Shown here one piece after another: positions 30,173-39,674 of a stretch of DNA of 64,000 nt. The stretch covers positions 1,656,134-1,720,133 of the forward strand of contig NZ_LR027558.1 of the NCBI RefSeq assembly GCF_900605005.1. Reading direction: 5' to 3'. The notes below the pieces were generated by a model, which saw only the letters and a list, made by a program, of their open reading frames with translations, was not told where the DNA came from and made no database searches. Both the position numbers and the translations under genes were made by a program. The DNA is from Acidipropionibacterium timonense. Lineage in GTDB: Bacteria > Actinomycetota > Actinomycetes > Propionibacteriales > Propionibacteriaceae. Numbering within the stretch: position 1 is the stretch's first letter; each line of letters begins with the position of its first letter.

Positions 30173-32016
30173 CGCACGTCACCCAGCGGGCCCAGTATTG
30201 TGCGTTCGTCGAGGAGGCTGCCCCGTCGGCGCGCAACTTCACCCGACACACCTACCTCCAGGTGTCAGGGACGTCCGGGAAGCGCTACTGGACGGTCCTG
30301 TGGTTCGCCAACCCTTTCCCGTCGACCGGGGCGAACGTCACCAAGGCTGTCCTCACGGTTCGGCTGCGTGCCAACACGAACACGAGCCATGCCATCACCG
30401 CCCAGCTCGCCGACAAGTGGGCGGCGTCGTTCTGGACCCTGGACTGGACGACGAAGCCCTCCGGCACGGGTCCACGCACCGATGCCACCCGCACGGGGGC
30501 TCTCAAGACCGGCGACCTGTGGCAGATCGATGTCACCGCACAGATGCAGCGCGTGGCTGATGGCCAGCGGTTCTACGGTCTGCTGCTGTGGTCCCCGCTG
30601 TCGGGCGACACCGTCACCATGGACGGCTCGGCGGGGGCGACGCCGACTCTCGACATCGACTGGTGGTCGAATCCGCTGCCCCCCACTGACATGTCGCCCA
30701 CCTCCGGAGCCGTCGTGGGAACCCCCACTCCGACTCTGAGGTGGACGTTCTACGACCATGCGGGGCGCACCGACATTGCCACCTGTCAGGTGCAGACGGC
30801 GTCGACGCAGACCGGATTCTCCTCTCCGAGCTGGGACTCGGGGCAGGTGGCGACCACGCTGTGCCAGATGGAGACCTCGTCGGTCTCAGGGTGGCCCAAG
30901 CTCGCCGTCGGATCGCGGGTGTGGTGGCGGGTGCGAATCCAGGATGGATCTGGACTGTGGTCCGGATGGTCCGCACCGGCCAGCATGACCTATCAGTCGC
31001 TGCCGGTGGTCACACTCACGTACCCGTCGTCCTCGTCGCCGACCGTCACCGACCCCACGCCTCCGATCACCTGGACCGTTACCCCTGGGTCCGGCGGAGC
31101 CGTCACCCACTGGCGGGTCATCGTCTCCCGGTGGGATGGGGCGAGCCTGACGCAGATTGACAGCTCCGGGGTCATCTATACTTCGGCCACGTCGTGGACC
31201 CCGACGGTCCCCATGGCGTCATCCGGGCGGTATCAGGTGCTCGTGCAGGCATGGGATGGTCTGACACAACGGGTGGGGACGCCGGGATGCCCCCCTCGAG
31301 GCGAGGCGTCCGCCACTGTTTCCTATGCCCCGTCGGCCACGGTCTCCGGGGTGTCCAGTCTGACAGCCGATCAGGATCGCACGCGGCCCGAGGTGCGCCT
31401 GTCGTGGAGTCGATCCGAGCTGCCCGATGAGTGGATCATCTTGCGCGACGGCGTTCAGGTGGACCGAGTATCGGGTGCCACCTGGGGTTCGGTTGCTTCC
31501 GGTTTCGGTCGGTGGGTGTATGTCGCCTCGGGTCGTCACACTGTCGGTGTGCAGGCTGTCGTCAATGGCAAGGCATCGACTCCGACGCAGATCACGGTCG
31601 AGCGCGACCTGCAGGGCACCTGGCTCATCGACCCGGATACCGACGAGGCGGTCGGCGTCGTGGGCGACACCGATCACGACCTCAAGATGCCAGAGGTCTC
31701 CGCGAGCCTCGAGCCGCTCGGATCGCCCCGTGTCGTCGTCATCGTCTCGGCCCAACGAGGCTATGAGGGAACTGTCTCGGGGATGCTCGTGCCCCTGTCC
31801 GGGATCGCTGACACCCCTGACGTCTGGTCGCGTCGGCTCCTGGGATGGAAGACGCGCATCGGGCATCGGTTCCTGCTGGTCATCGAGGACCAGGTGCTCC
31901 CGGTCAACGTGTCGAACGTGCAGCTGTCGAGCGTCAACCGCAAGGCCGGACGCATGTGGCGGACCTCATTCGACTTCCACCAGATCGACCAGTTCCCCTT
32001 CGGCGGCGACGCATGA
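30169..32016 (+). CDS. Minor tail protein with DNRLRE-like and fibronectin-type domains
   Basis: A 615-residue protein. The N-terminal 175 residues (WTVLWFANPFPSTGANVTKA ... LYGLLLW-type strands) resemble DNRLRE carbohydrate-binding-like domains. Two or three Ig/fibronectin-like repeats follow (about 190-480), and a C-terminal domain fits a distal-tail role. Coupled to the tape measure gene by ATGA. Confidence 0.7.
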   Translation: MTHVTQRAQYCAFVEEAAPSARNFTRHTYLQVSGTSGKRYWTVLWFANPFPSTGANVTKAVLTVRLRANTNTSHAITAQLADKWAASFWTLDWTTKPSGTGPRTDATRTGALKTGDLWQIDVTAQMQRVADGQRFYGLLLWSPLSGDTVTMDGSAGATPTLDIDWWSNPLPPTDMSPTSGAVVGTPTPTLRWTFYDHAGRTDIATCQVQTASTQTGFSSPSWDSGQVATTLCQMETSSVSGWPKLAVGSRVWWRVRIQDGSGLWSGWSAPASMTYQSLPVVTLTYPSSSSPTVTDPTPPITWTVTPGSGGAVTHWRVIVSRWDGASLTQIDSSGVIYTSATSWTPTVPMASSGRYQVLVQAWDGLTQRVGTPGCPPRGEASATVSYAPSATVSGVSSLTADQDRTRPEVRLSWSRSELPDEWIILRDGVQVDRVSGATWGSVASGFGRWVYVASGRHTVGVQAVVNGKASTPTQITVERDLQGTWLIDPDTDEAVGVVGDTDHDLKMPEVSASLEPLGSPRVVVIVSAQRGYEGTVSGMLVPLSGIADTPDVWSRRLLGWKTRIGHRFLLVIEDQVLPVNVSNVQLSSVNRKAGRMWRTSFDFHQIDQFPFGGDA

Positions 32017-33191
32017 TCGACCTCAAGCTGTCCGCCGACGACCTGGCCGCTTTCGAGGCTGGCCTGATCGTCGACCACAAGGTGCGGTTCCGGGTCGACG
32101 TACTCGACCTCGACCATCACATCATGGCCTCGGCCGACGATGGTGTCCTGTCCGGGCAGGTCGATGTCGACGTCGAGGCCGACGTTTCGCGTACCTGCAC
32201 TCTCGAGCTGCGCGACCCCCAGAACCGTCTCAACCTCGACACCCAGGGTCCGGCCCAGGCGGCCCTCTACGCCGACCGCATGATTCGGGTCCATTACGGT
32301 GTCTGGTCCGAGCAGTTGCCCCGATGGGTCGATGTGCCCGTGTTCACGGGACCCATCACGAGCCTCAAGCGCAACGCCGACTCGATCTCCCTGTCCGCCC
32401 AGGGCAAGGAGTCGTTCCTCACCGTGCCGCAGTCGCGGAACTGGATCATCCCGGCCGGGGCTCGCAAGTCCGATGTCCTGTCCCGCGTCCTGACCGAGTC
32501 CGGCGAGCAGTTCACGTCGATCCCACGATGGTCAGACAAGATCACTGCGACCTGGCAGTGCCTGTCGAACGAGGCCCCATGGCCCAAGCTCCAGCAGCTG
32601 TCGTACACCCTGGCGTCCCGTGACGCCGGGACTGATCCTCTGCTGCACTACAACGGGATGGGGGTCTGCCAGCTCAAGAGCAACGTCAAGAAGCCCGCCT
32701 GGACGTTCCGGCGGGGCGTCGACATCCTCACCGAGCCTGACATCACCTCGGACGTCTCTGCGATCAAGAACTTCGTCGTTGTCTACGGGGGCACCCCAGC
32801 CGGGGCCAAGAAGGCGGTCTCGGCGACCGCGACACTTCCGGCCTCAAGCCCGTTCAGCCCCCAGAGTCTGGCCCGCAACGGCGTGCCGCGGTATCTGCGC
32901 GACGAGGTGACCAATACTGACATCACCTCGGCCAAGGACGCCAAGATCATCGCCCAGCGCAGGCTTGACGATCTGGGGTGGGCCTACGTGGACCTGGCCT
33001 TCGATTGCCTCGTCATCCCACACCTGGAACCCCGGGACATGGTGGCCGTCGAGGCTGGCGACTGGACGTGGCGGATGGCGCTCATGAAGTACTCGATCCC
33101 GCTGTCGGCCGATGGTCACATGTCCGTGAGCCGCCACACGCACGTACGCAAGGTCACGCGCCGCGTCCAGAACCCCAGGAGGCCTCGATGA
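32013..33191 (+). CDS. Minor tail protein, baseplate hub-like
   Basis: A 392-residue protein. The N-terminal domain (KVRFRVDVLDLDHHIM ... CTLELRDPQNRLN) and centre match the gp27/Tal-like hub proteins of siphoviruses, which join the tail tube to fibres. Overlaps both neighbours by 4 bp. Confidence 0.7.
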   Translation: MIDLKLSADDLAAFEAGLIVDHKVRFRVDVLDLDHHIMASADDGVLSGQVDVDVEADVSRTCTLELRDPQNRLNLDTQGPAQAALYADRMIRVHYGVWSEQLPRWVDVPVFTGPITSLKRNADSISLSAQGKESFLTVPQSRNWIIPAGARKSDVLSRVLTESGEQFTSIPRWSDKITATWQCLSNEAPWPKLQQLSYTLASRDAGTDPLLHYNGMGVCQLKSNVKKPAWTFRRGVDILTEPDITSDVSAIKNFVVVYGGTPAGAKKAVSATATLPASSPFSPQSLARNGVPRYLRDEVTNTDITSAKDAKIIAQRRLDDLGWAYVDLAFDCLVIPHLEPRDMVAVEAGDWTWRMALMKYSIPLSADGHMSVSRHTHVRKVTRRVQNPRRPR

Positions 33192-35185
33192 GCATTCCCG
33201 GCAGGGTGTCCATGGTGACGACCGTCGAGGCCGGCGGTGTCGTCACTGGATGGTCTGGGGTCACCATGGCCATGGTCGATGCGTCCGGGCTCGCTGTCGA
33301 TGCCGGGACCATCAGCCTCGATGGTGGTGTCACGACCATCGGCTACACCGATGTCACCTGGGGTGAGACCGACACTGACCCCGACCTGCTCACGACGGCC
33401 GTCTCGGCTCCGGCGGGCTGGGTGCCCGATGGCGGGGAGCAGTGGGCGCAGGTGTGGCCTCCGGCTGTCGACATCATCGCCGCCGTCCAGCTGTACGACG
33501 GCACCGATGTGCGCGCCATCGTCCCGCACTCGCTGCGAGCTGTCCTTCCTGACGGCAACCGTGACGACGACGAGGCCGAGTCGGTGACCGTCGACCTGCA
33601 GGATGGACGGTGGACCGTCACCGACGTCGTCGGACGCCGGGCCCAGATCCCCATGTCGGCGCTGTCGTCCGAGGTGACCGTGGCGATCGCGAGCGCCTCG
33701 GGCAGGAACACCAACACCTACTCCCTCAACTCGCCCGACGGGTCACCTGTCGGAAACCGCGGTGACGCCTGGTTCCAGCTCGACAGCAATGGCCACACCA
33801 TCGGCATGTGGCACTCCGATGGCACCACCTGGCAGGCGGACACCATCGACGGCACTGCCCTGGCGAACTTGGATGCCGGCACCATCACGTCCGGGTCGCT
33901 GTCCGGTATCGACGTGTGGTCGCCGTCGCCAACGGCCCTCCCTCGGGTCCATGTGGGCAGTGCGACTGTTGAGGTTCTGCGTGATGACGGCGACGGCAGC
34001 GCCTACGCCTCAACGTCATTGGGCGGGGCCTCTGATGACCATCTGTTCATTTACGATGTCGCCGGTATCCCTGTGGCCGGTTTTGGCTCGGACGGCTCCG
34101 GTGTAGCTGGCGACATGGCGGTGAATGGGACGCTCACGGTTGCCGGAACTGACATTATGGATACTATTGCCGCACTGCCGCAGGGCATTGTTTTCAGGCA
34201 GAAACTCGGATCGACATCGTCGCTGAATAATCTCCAGTTCGGAAATACTGAGCTGGGCTTGCTGGAGTTTGATACTCCTTTGCACGCCGGGCGTGTCTAT
34301 CGGTTCGTGGTGCAGGGTGGTGTGTGGACGAGCGCGGCAGATCAGATCTACTTGCGTCTGAGGATGACGTCTGATGTCGGTGGGGCTCCGTCGCCTGTGA
34401 CGACTGGCGCAGCGCAGCTCGACATGATGTCAACCAAGGCGCCGGGCGGAAACACTTACACATATTGGGAATCCATTCTTCCGGTGCAGCAGAATGACAC
34501 TACCGTGCGGCTGCTGCTGTCAGCGCACATGAACACGTTCGGCGTATACGGCCGCTTCTCGTCTACCGACACCCACATGGCGAATATCTATCTGGAGGAT
34601 ATGGGGTCGTACGGGTCGTGGGGGGACGGGCAGGAGAATCAGGGCGGTGGCACGCCGTACGGGTCGTCCTCGGCCGGCACAGCTCCCACAGGTGCGGCGG
34701 TGCAAACCTACACCAGGCGATGGAACGCCGCCTACACCCGCACATGGCAGGGATCGACTGTCGTCACCTCCGATCTACAGCAGGGCTCCTATGGCGGGAC
34801 CCGGCGATACTCGGTGCTCCTGTGGGGCGGTGCGCCGTCGACTGAGCTGTCATCCGGTGGCGTGCATATTTCACGTATGCGGCTGTATTTACGGAATACT
34901 CACTGGTACTATTCGGCCGGCGGATATGCGCGGATCGGGCACTACGATGACACCTCCCTCCCATCCTCGCCGCAAACCTCGGGCGGCGGGGCATTCACGA
35001 CCTCCCTGTGGGGTGTGGGGGCTGCAAGGTGGGTTGACATCCCGTCAGGTTGGTGGTCTGGTATCGCGAACGGAACCATTCGCGGCTTCACTCTGGGTGA
35101 GGGTGCGGGGACGGATTTGACCTATTTCGGGCGCTTCTCGAACGCTCCGTCTGATGTCAGTCTTGAAGTCACCTACACCAAGTGA
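33188..35185 (+). CDS. Minor tail/fibre protein
   Basis: A 665-residue protein with an N-terminal attachment region, a repetitive Gly/Asp/Thr-rich centre (NLDAGTITSGSLSGIDV) and a C-terminal Ser/Tyr/Trp-rich tip (from about residue 315) whose DNA is clearly more AT-rich than its neighbours at 34130-34300 and 34860-34920. That pattern suggests a recombined host-range domain. Confidence 0.72.
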   Translation: MSIPGRVSMVTTVEAGGVVTGWSGVTMAMVDASGLAVDAGTISLDGGVTTIGYTDVTWGETDTDPDLLTTAVSAPAGWVPDGGEQWAQVWPPAVDIIAAVQLYDGTDVRAIVPHSLRAVLPDGNRDDDEAESVTVDLQDGRWTVTDVVGRRAQIPMSALSSEVTVAIASASGRNTNTYSLNSPDGSPVGNRGDAWFQLDSNGHTIGMWHSDGTTWQADTIDGTALANLDAGTITSGSLSGIDVWSPSPTALPRVHVGSATVEVLRDDGDGSAYASTSLGGASDDHLFIYDVAGIPVAGFGSDGSGVAGDMAVNGTLTVAGTDIMDTIAALPQGIVFRQKLGSTSSLNNLQFGNTELGLLEFDTPLHAGRVYRFVVQGGVWTSAADQIYLRLRMTSDVGGAPSPVTTGAAQLDMMSTKAPGGNTYTYWESILPVQQNDTTVRLLLSAHMNTFGVYGRFSSTDTHMANIYLEDMGSYGSWGDGQENQGGGTPYGSSSAGTAPTGAAVQTYTRRWNAAYTRTWQGSTVVTSDLQQGSYGGTRRYSVLLWGGAPSTELSSGGVHISRMRLYLRNTHWYYSAGGYARIGHYDDTSLPSSPQTSGGGAFTTSLWGVGAARWVDIPSGWWSGIANGTIRGFTLGEGAGTDLTYFGRFSNAPSDVSLEVTYTK

Positions 35186-35192
35186 GGCGCTC

Positions 35193-35561
35193 ATGAGTCC
35201 AATGATTCCGATTCCTCCGCCTGATCAGTGGGACGACATCATCACGGCATTCGGCGGCGTCCTGGCCGCCCTGGCGGCGCTCGTCGGTGCCCTGTGGTCC
35301 GGCTACAGGACGCGTATCGAGGTGCGGGAGATGCGCGGGAAGCTCGACTCGGAAACGTCACCGGATCACGGGTCGAGCCTGCGTGATTCGGTCGACAGGA
35401 TCGAAGCGAGGATCGGCGAGATGCGGGACACACAGCGTGGCATGGCCCGCGACATCGGCCGTCTGGGCAGCGCAGATCAGCGGATCGAGCAGACAGCAGA
35501 CCACATTCATGAGGACATTCGTCGCCGCCTGGAGCGGCTTGAGGACACGAGGAGTAGATGA
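35193..35561 (+). CDS. Small membrane protein with coiled coil, holin-like
   Basis: A 122-residue protein: one membrane helix (AFGGVLAALAALVGALWSG) after a Pro-rich N-terminus, then a charged coiled coil. Proteins of this form precede endolysin genes in actinophages and may act as holin or pinholin. A GTG/ATG further upstream would lie inside the fibre gene. Confidence 0.6.
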   Translation: MSPMIPIPPPDQWDDIITAFGGVLAALAALVGALWSGYRTRIEVREMRGKLDSETSPDHGSSLRDSVDRIEARIGEMRDTQRGMARDIGRLGSADQRIEQTADHIHEDIRRRLERLEDTRSR

Positions 35562-35562
35562 C

Positions 35563-36492
35563 ATGGCGACACCATTGACAGCTGATCAGCAGCTGGCCGC
35601 ATATCGTGCGGCCGGTGTGACGATCAGGGAAGTGCCTGGATGGCGCGATAGGGGCATGTGGCGTATCCCGGCGAAGGGTTGGGAGCCGCATGGTGTGGTG
35701 ATTCACCACACCGCCGGGGGGCTCGGTTCCCGTAGCGTCACCGAGTATATCTCGGACATTATCAACGGCGACCCGGCATGCCCGGACAAAGCAAACGTTG
35801 TCATCGACCCTGACGGGGTCCTGTGGGTGAATGCGGCCGGACGGGCGAACCACTGTCTCCAGTATTCCGACAAGGCATGGAGTGGTTGGCTGCACGAAAC
35901 GTTCCCATTCGCGAGTAGCGTGAATTGGCGCGGCTCGAGGCAGAACGCCAACAAGTACACGTACGGGGTGGAGTGCATTGCGGCCGGTGCGCCGAACGCG
36001 AAGCAGCAGGAGACGGCGGCACGGTGGGCGGCTGCTATCTGTCGTGCTCATGGCTGGTCTGCCGGGTCGGTGTGCGGTCACGGCGAGGTCGCCGACGATA
36101 GGGACTGGTCTGATCCGGGCCTTGACATGGGGGCGTTTCGTAAGCGGGTTGCGGCGATTCTCGGCGGCGCATCCACGGCGTCAACGTCCACGACATCCAC
36201 GTCCAACACATCCACTACATCCAGTGTATCCACGAGTGAAGGAGAACTCACCATGAGCCAGTACAGCGACATCATGTCGCGCCTTGAGGACATTTACCGT
36301 GCTGCCGGCGAAGGCCGTGCAGCCGCGATCCGCGCCGAACGGAAAATCGACGCGCTGCCGAAGACGTTCCTGTCGGCTATCACGTGGGGCAAGAAGGAGA
36401 ACAATCTCGCCCGGCTGTTGACGCGGGTTTCCGCGTATGTGGGCCGCGAGGGTGTCGACTGGGATTTCGACAGCACGAAGAAGGCGGCATGA
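35563..36492 (+). CDS. Endolysin: N-acetylmuramoyl-L-alanine amidase with possible internal start
   Basis: A 309-residue Amidase_2 protein. Zinc ligands include His in VVIHHTAGG (45-53) and the late CGHGEV (about 176). A Ser/Thr linker (GGASTASTSTTSTSNTSTTS) joins a C-terminal 79-residue domain that probably binds the cell wall. GAAGGAGAAC stands upstream of an in-frame ATG at 36253, at the domain boundary, so a separate C-terminal polypeptide may be made. Confidence 0.88.
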   Translation: MATPLTADQQLAAYRAAGVTIREVPGWRDRGMWRIPAKGWEPHGVVIHHTAGGLGSRSVTEYISDIINGDPACPDKANVVIDPDGVLWVNAAGRANHCLQYSDKAWSGWLHETFPFASSVNWRGSRQNANKYTYGVECIAAGAPNAKQQETAARWAAAICRAHGWSAGSVCGHGEVADDRDWSDPGLDMGAFRKRVAAILGGASTASTSTTSTSNTSTTSSVSTSEGELTMSQYSDIMSRLEDIYRAAGEGRAAAIRAERKIDALPKTFLSAITWGKKENNLARLLTRVSAYVGREGVDWDFDSTKKAA

Positions 36493-36782
36493 TGACTGAG
36501 ACGCAGCGTAAGGCCCTGTACGGGGTGGCCACAGCGGTCCTGGCGGCGCTGGGTGCGTGGGGTCTCATCGACGCACCGACTCAGGGGTCCATCGCCCAGG
36601 TGGTGGCGTCGGCCCTGACTCTGGCGTCGATGGTGGCGCCGCTGGTGGCACACAGGCACACCCCGTCCCCGGCGTCGGAGGTGGCTCCGACGGTGCCTGC
36701 TGCTGTGGCGGGTGAGGTCGACCCGGATGTCGAGGTGCCCGACCCGGAGCCTCAGCATGCTGACGTGGGTGACGTGTCGTGA
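36489..36782 (+). CDS. Holin
   Basis: A 97-residue protein with two hydrophobic helices (YGVATAVLAALGAWGLI and IAQVVASALTLASMVAPLVA) joined by a short turn and an acidic Pro-rich C-terminal tail, the class II holin layout. It overlaps the endolysin stop, so lysis genes are translationally coupled. Confidence 0.75.
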   Translation: MMTETQRKALYGVATAVLAALGAWGLIDAPTQGSIAQVVASALTLASMVAPLVAHRHTPSPASEVAPTVPAAVAGEVDPDVEVPDPEPQHADVGDVS

Positions 36783-38038
36783 CCACACCCAGCGTGGAGC
36801 CGGCCCTCCCCACACCGGACTACGCCTACGGCTACGTGGTGGCACGCGCCATCCGGGCAGTGGGAGACATGACCCCGCAGGGCGACGAGTACCCCGATGG
36901 GCCGCCCATCACCATGCCTGGGGCGGTGACTTTTGCGCCACTGGAGCCGGGCAGGATCATCCGTGAGGGCGCCCCGGAGCCGTCGATCCGCTCCGTCCAC
37001 GAGGCGGTCCGCGCCGATCTGGACGATGCCGGGTATCTGTCGATCCAGGGCCAGCGTGGCGTATGGCTGTGGACCGGCCGGTGGAGGGTGACGTTTGCCG
37101 CCTCGCTGGGGTGGGATCCGATCGAGATCGTGGTGACGACCGGGCACACTCGTCAGGCCCCGCTGGATTTGTGGGCGGCTGTCGGATATGTGCCTGAGGG
37201 GCCGTCGACGCAGCTGGTGACTCTGCTGGTGCCGGCGTCGGTGGCTGACGGTGATGTGCTCATCCGATCCGGGGATCACGTGGATGGTGTGCCACAGGCC
37301 ACGTTTGCGGGGCCTGCTGGTCCGGCTGGCCCTGAGGGTCCTGCTGGTCCTGCGGGTGAGGCTGGCGCGACCGGTCCTGCCGGTCCTGCCGGCAGGGACG
37401 CTCCGGTGCCCAGCACGATCCAGACGACTGTCTCCACGGTGGATACCGGGAATCCTGCCACCGCGAGTTTTTCTGGCGCATGGCCCAATCTCACGTTGGC
37501 GTTGGGTCTGCCGCGTGGCGTCACGGGTGCCACCGGCCAGCCGTCCCCGTACATGGGTGTCGGGCAGGGGCGTCCGGATATCACGTCTACGCTGGATTCG
37601 TCTGGTCAGTCGTGGGTGCAGGCTGCGCCGGTGGGTGCTATGTGGTGCTCGACTGATGGGGCTGGTGTGGGTGCGTGGCAGTGGCAGCGTATCGGCACGG
37701 GCTGGGAGGTGGTCCTAGTGGACACCGGCTGGCGCAGCATTAAAATCAGAAATGTGGTAGATGGCGGGAGTATGATAGCGAAACGACTCAATGGCGCTAT
37801 TTATGTCGTTTGGGAGTCATTGACAATGTCAGGATCTATTAACCAGATCGTTCCCGGGACAGCTAATCAATTCCTAAAGAATGGAATAAAATTTAATGCT
37901 ATTTGCGTAAATGGTTCCATGACCTTTTACGGAAACGGATATGTCGACATCGTCGCGGGCAAAAATCTGTCGGGTACTGCTGTTTTCCCGGCTCCGCCTG
38001 TGGCACTGATGACCACCCTCCCAGGAACAGCCGCATAA
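36779..38038 (+). CDS. Collagen-repeat tail fibre / receptor-binding protein
   Basis: A 419-residue protein starting with GTG. The N-terminal 180 residues form an attachment domain, followed by a collagen-type triplet stretch (GPAGPAGPEGPAGPAGEAGA, about 178-203) and a C-terminal tip of 200 residues. The DNA for the last 100 residues (37735-37935) is markedly AT-rich (runs such as ATAAAATTTAAT), unlike the rest of the unit, consistent with an acquired receptor-binding tip. Confidence 0.8.
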   Translation: MTTPSVEPALPTPDYAYGYVVARAIRAVGDMTPQGDEYPDGPPITMPGAVTFAPLEPGRIIREGAPEPSIRSVHEAVRADLDDAGYLSIQGQRGVWLWTGRWRVTFAASLGWDPIEIVVTTGHTRQAPLDLWAAVGYVPEGPSTQLVTLLVPASVADGDVLIRSGDHVDGVPQATFAGPAGPAGPEGPAGPAGEAGATGPAGPAGRDAPVPSTIQTTVSTVDTGNPATASFSGAWPNLTLALGLPRGVTGATGQPSPYMGVGQGRPDITSTLDSSGQSWVQAAPVGAMWCSTDGAGVGAWQWQRIGTGWEVVLVDTGWRSIKIRNVVDGGSMIAKRLNGAIYVVWESLTMSGSINQIVPGTANQFLKNGIKFNAICVNGSMTFYGNGYVDIVAGKNLSGTAVFPAPPVALMTTLPGTAA

Positions 38039-38047
38039 GGAGCACAC

Positions 38048-38542
38048 ATGACAACCGCAATCACCGACCCAACCACCCTGTCGGACACCGACCTGCAAGA
38101 CACCCTCCGAGCCCTCTACAACGAATCCAACCGGCGACAAGCCATAGCCGATATTCCCAAGCAGATCGAGGACGCCACCACCCGCTATCAGGATGCGTCC
38201 GGTCTTGCAGCGAAGCGCGCCCAACGCTCGGACGGGTCGTGGCCGGAATGGGTCCAGCCGTCCGGTGCCCTCGACACCTACGGGCAGGGTGACCACACCG
38301 CCCACAGCGGCAAGACATGGGTGTCCACCGTGGCGCACAATGTGTGGGAGCCCGGCGTGTCCGGCTGGCGCGAGGAAACTGCTGACGGCACACCGGCAGC
38401 TTGGTCCCAGCCGACCGGTGCACACGACGCCTACAAGACCGGCGACAAGGTGACGTACAGGGGCCACGTGTATCAGTCCACCATGGCCGCCAACGTGTGG
38501 GCGCCGGACGCCTACCCGCAAGGCTGGCGGCTCATCTCCTGA
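38048..38542 (+). CDS. Protein with two chitin-binding-like (CBM5/12) modules
   Basis: A 164-residue protein. A helical N-terminus is followed by two related aromatic modules: WPEWVQPSGALDTYGQGDH and WSQPTGAHDAYKTGDKVTYR ... NVWAP ... GWRLI. The GDKV-x-Y-x-G-x-x-Y-x-S pattern is that of small carbohydrate-binding modules. It probably binds host surface glycan beside the collagen fibre. Confidence 0.75.
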   Translation: MTTAITDPTTLSDTDLQDTLRALYNESNRRQAIADIPKQIEDATTRYQDASGLAAKRAQRSDGSWPEWVQPSGALDTYGQGDHTAHSGKTWVSTVAHNVWEPGVSGWREETADGTPAAWSQPTGAHDAYKTGDKVTYRGHVYQSTMAANVWAPDAYPQGWRLIS

Positions 38543-38600
38543 GGTGTATGATCGGATCATCCCGCTAGAGCCAACCCGCTGAGAGCAGCAAGAGGGCTCA

Positions 38601-38648
38601 CCCCCGGTCACGTATGGAACTGAATCCTGCGTGACCGGGGGTCATTTT
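38601..38648 (+). terminator. Strong terminator closing the late operon
   Basis: CCCCCGGTCACG (38601-38612) pairs with CGTGACCGGGGG (38630-38641), a 12-bp stem with a 17-nt loop, followed by TCATTTTG. It lies between the rightward late genes and the convergent accessory operon. Confidence 0.82.
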
Positions 38649-38658
38649 GTCATCCCCA

Positions 38659-39213
38659 TCACCTGCCCGGATAGCGGCGGAGTCGCTGATGCACGCCAGC
38701 AGCCGACAGGCCGACAGCCCTGGCAATCGCCGCCGCCGAAACACCGTCACGGGCCATGAGCCGCCGAGCACGATCAGCCCACCCCGGCAGATCAGTCAGA
38801 TCACCTAGCTCGGCCACCTGCTCACCGGTCAGCTCCACCCGTCGCGCAGCCGAGGCCTCCATGCGGCGGGCGACCAGCTCAGCCCTCCACCTGCCACCCG
38901 CTGTCGATGATGCCCTCGCCCGATCCGGGTCGCGGTGCTCAGCCAGTACCTCCAGATGGGCATCACGGTGGGTCTGCCATGCCGTACTCATCCGCCCCCG
39001 CACAGTGCGGGAGACCAGCGGCGTCCCGGTGGACAGCCCATGCCTGTCCCGATACACAGCGCCGGTCATGCCATGGGCCTGCGCCACATGCGTCGCCAGA
39101 TGATCGTAGGTGCGGCCACACTCATGGCAGATGAGGCGGCCGTCATCGTCAGTGTCGAGGATCCCGTACCGTCCATGGCTGTCGGCCGATCCATAGGCTG
39201 GTCGACCAGTCAT
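38659..39213 (-). CDS. MucR/Ros-type zinc-finger transcriptional regulator
   Basis: A 184-residue protein. The zinc finger CHECGRTYDHLATHVAQAH followed by GMTGAVYRDRHGL is the Ros/MucR signature. The C-terminal 60 residues hold a separate HTH (RDGVSAAAIARAVGLSAAGV). It is the last gene of the leftward operon; regulation of phage or host genes in the lysogen is likely. Confidence 0.75.
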   Translation of the reverse strand: MTGRPAYGSADSHGRYGILDTDDDGRLICHECGRTYDHLATHVAQAHGMTGAVYRDRHGLSTGTPLVSRTVRGRMSTAWQTHRDAHLEVLAEHRDPDRARASSTAGGRWRAELVARRMEASAARRVELTGEQVAELGDLTDLPGWADRARRLMARDGVSAAAIARAVGLSAAGVHQRLRRYPGR

Positions 39214-39674
39214 GGCAGGTCGCCCCGACCATCGGTGACATGCACCCCGACCTCAGCCCAGCCGTCGACCGAGTGCGGCAGATCGTCGGCCCACCAGCGC
39301 GCCACCGCATACTCGAGGGCCACATCGGCGGCCACCGACAGACCGGCCAGCCGCTCCAGCACTGCGGCTGCGGCGTCGTCGTCGGCGATGTCGCCGACCC
39401 GGCGGGCATCGTAGAGGGCGGCGGCCATGAGGCCCATCGTCGTGGGCACTGCCGCCGTCGGCATCGTGCCCATCGTGGAGGCGGCGATGAGATGCAGCTC
39501 ATCGAGTGTCCAGGACTGCCTAGACAGCTCCACCTGCTGCACTGTCTGCCACATCCACAGCTCGCTCATCACCGACCGGGCCAGCCGTGTCGGCTCGCAC
39601 CGCAGTGCCGCCCGGCCTGCCACCCAGTCAGCGAGGTCGGCCGGGACAGCGGCATGGATCGTCGGGGATGCCAT
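39210..39674 (-). CDS. Accessory-operon protein of unknown function
   Basis: A 154-residue helical, Ala-rich protein (LARSVMSELWMWQTVQQVEL ... MGLMAAALYDARRVGDIADD). The stop overlaps the MucR-like start by 4 bp and its start meets the preceding stop. No family recognised. Confidence 0.6.
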   Translation of the reverse strand: MASPTIHAAVPADLADWVAGRAALRCEPTRLARSVMSELWMWQTVQQVELSRQSWTLDELHLIAASTMGTMPTAAVPTTMGLMAAALYDARRVGDIADDDAAAAVLERLAGLSVAADVALEYAVARWWADDLPHSVDGWAEVGVHVTDGRGDLP

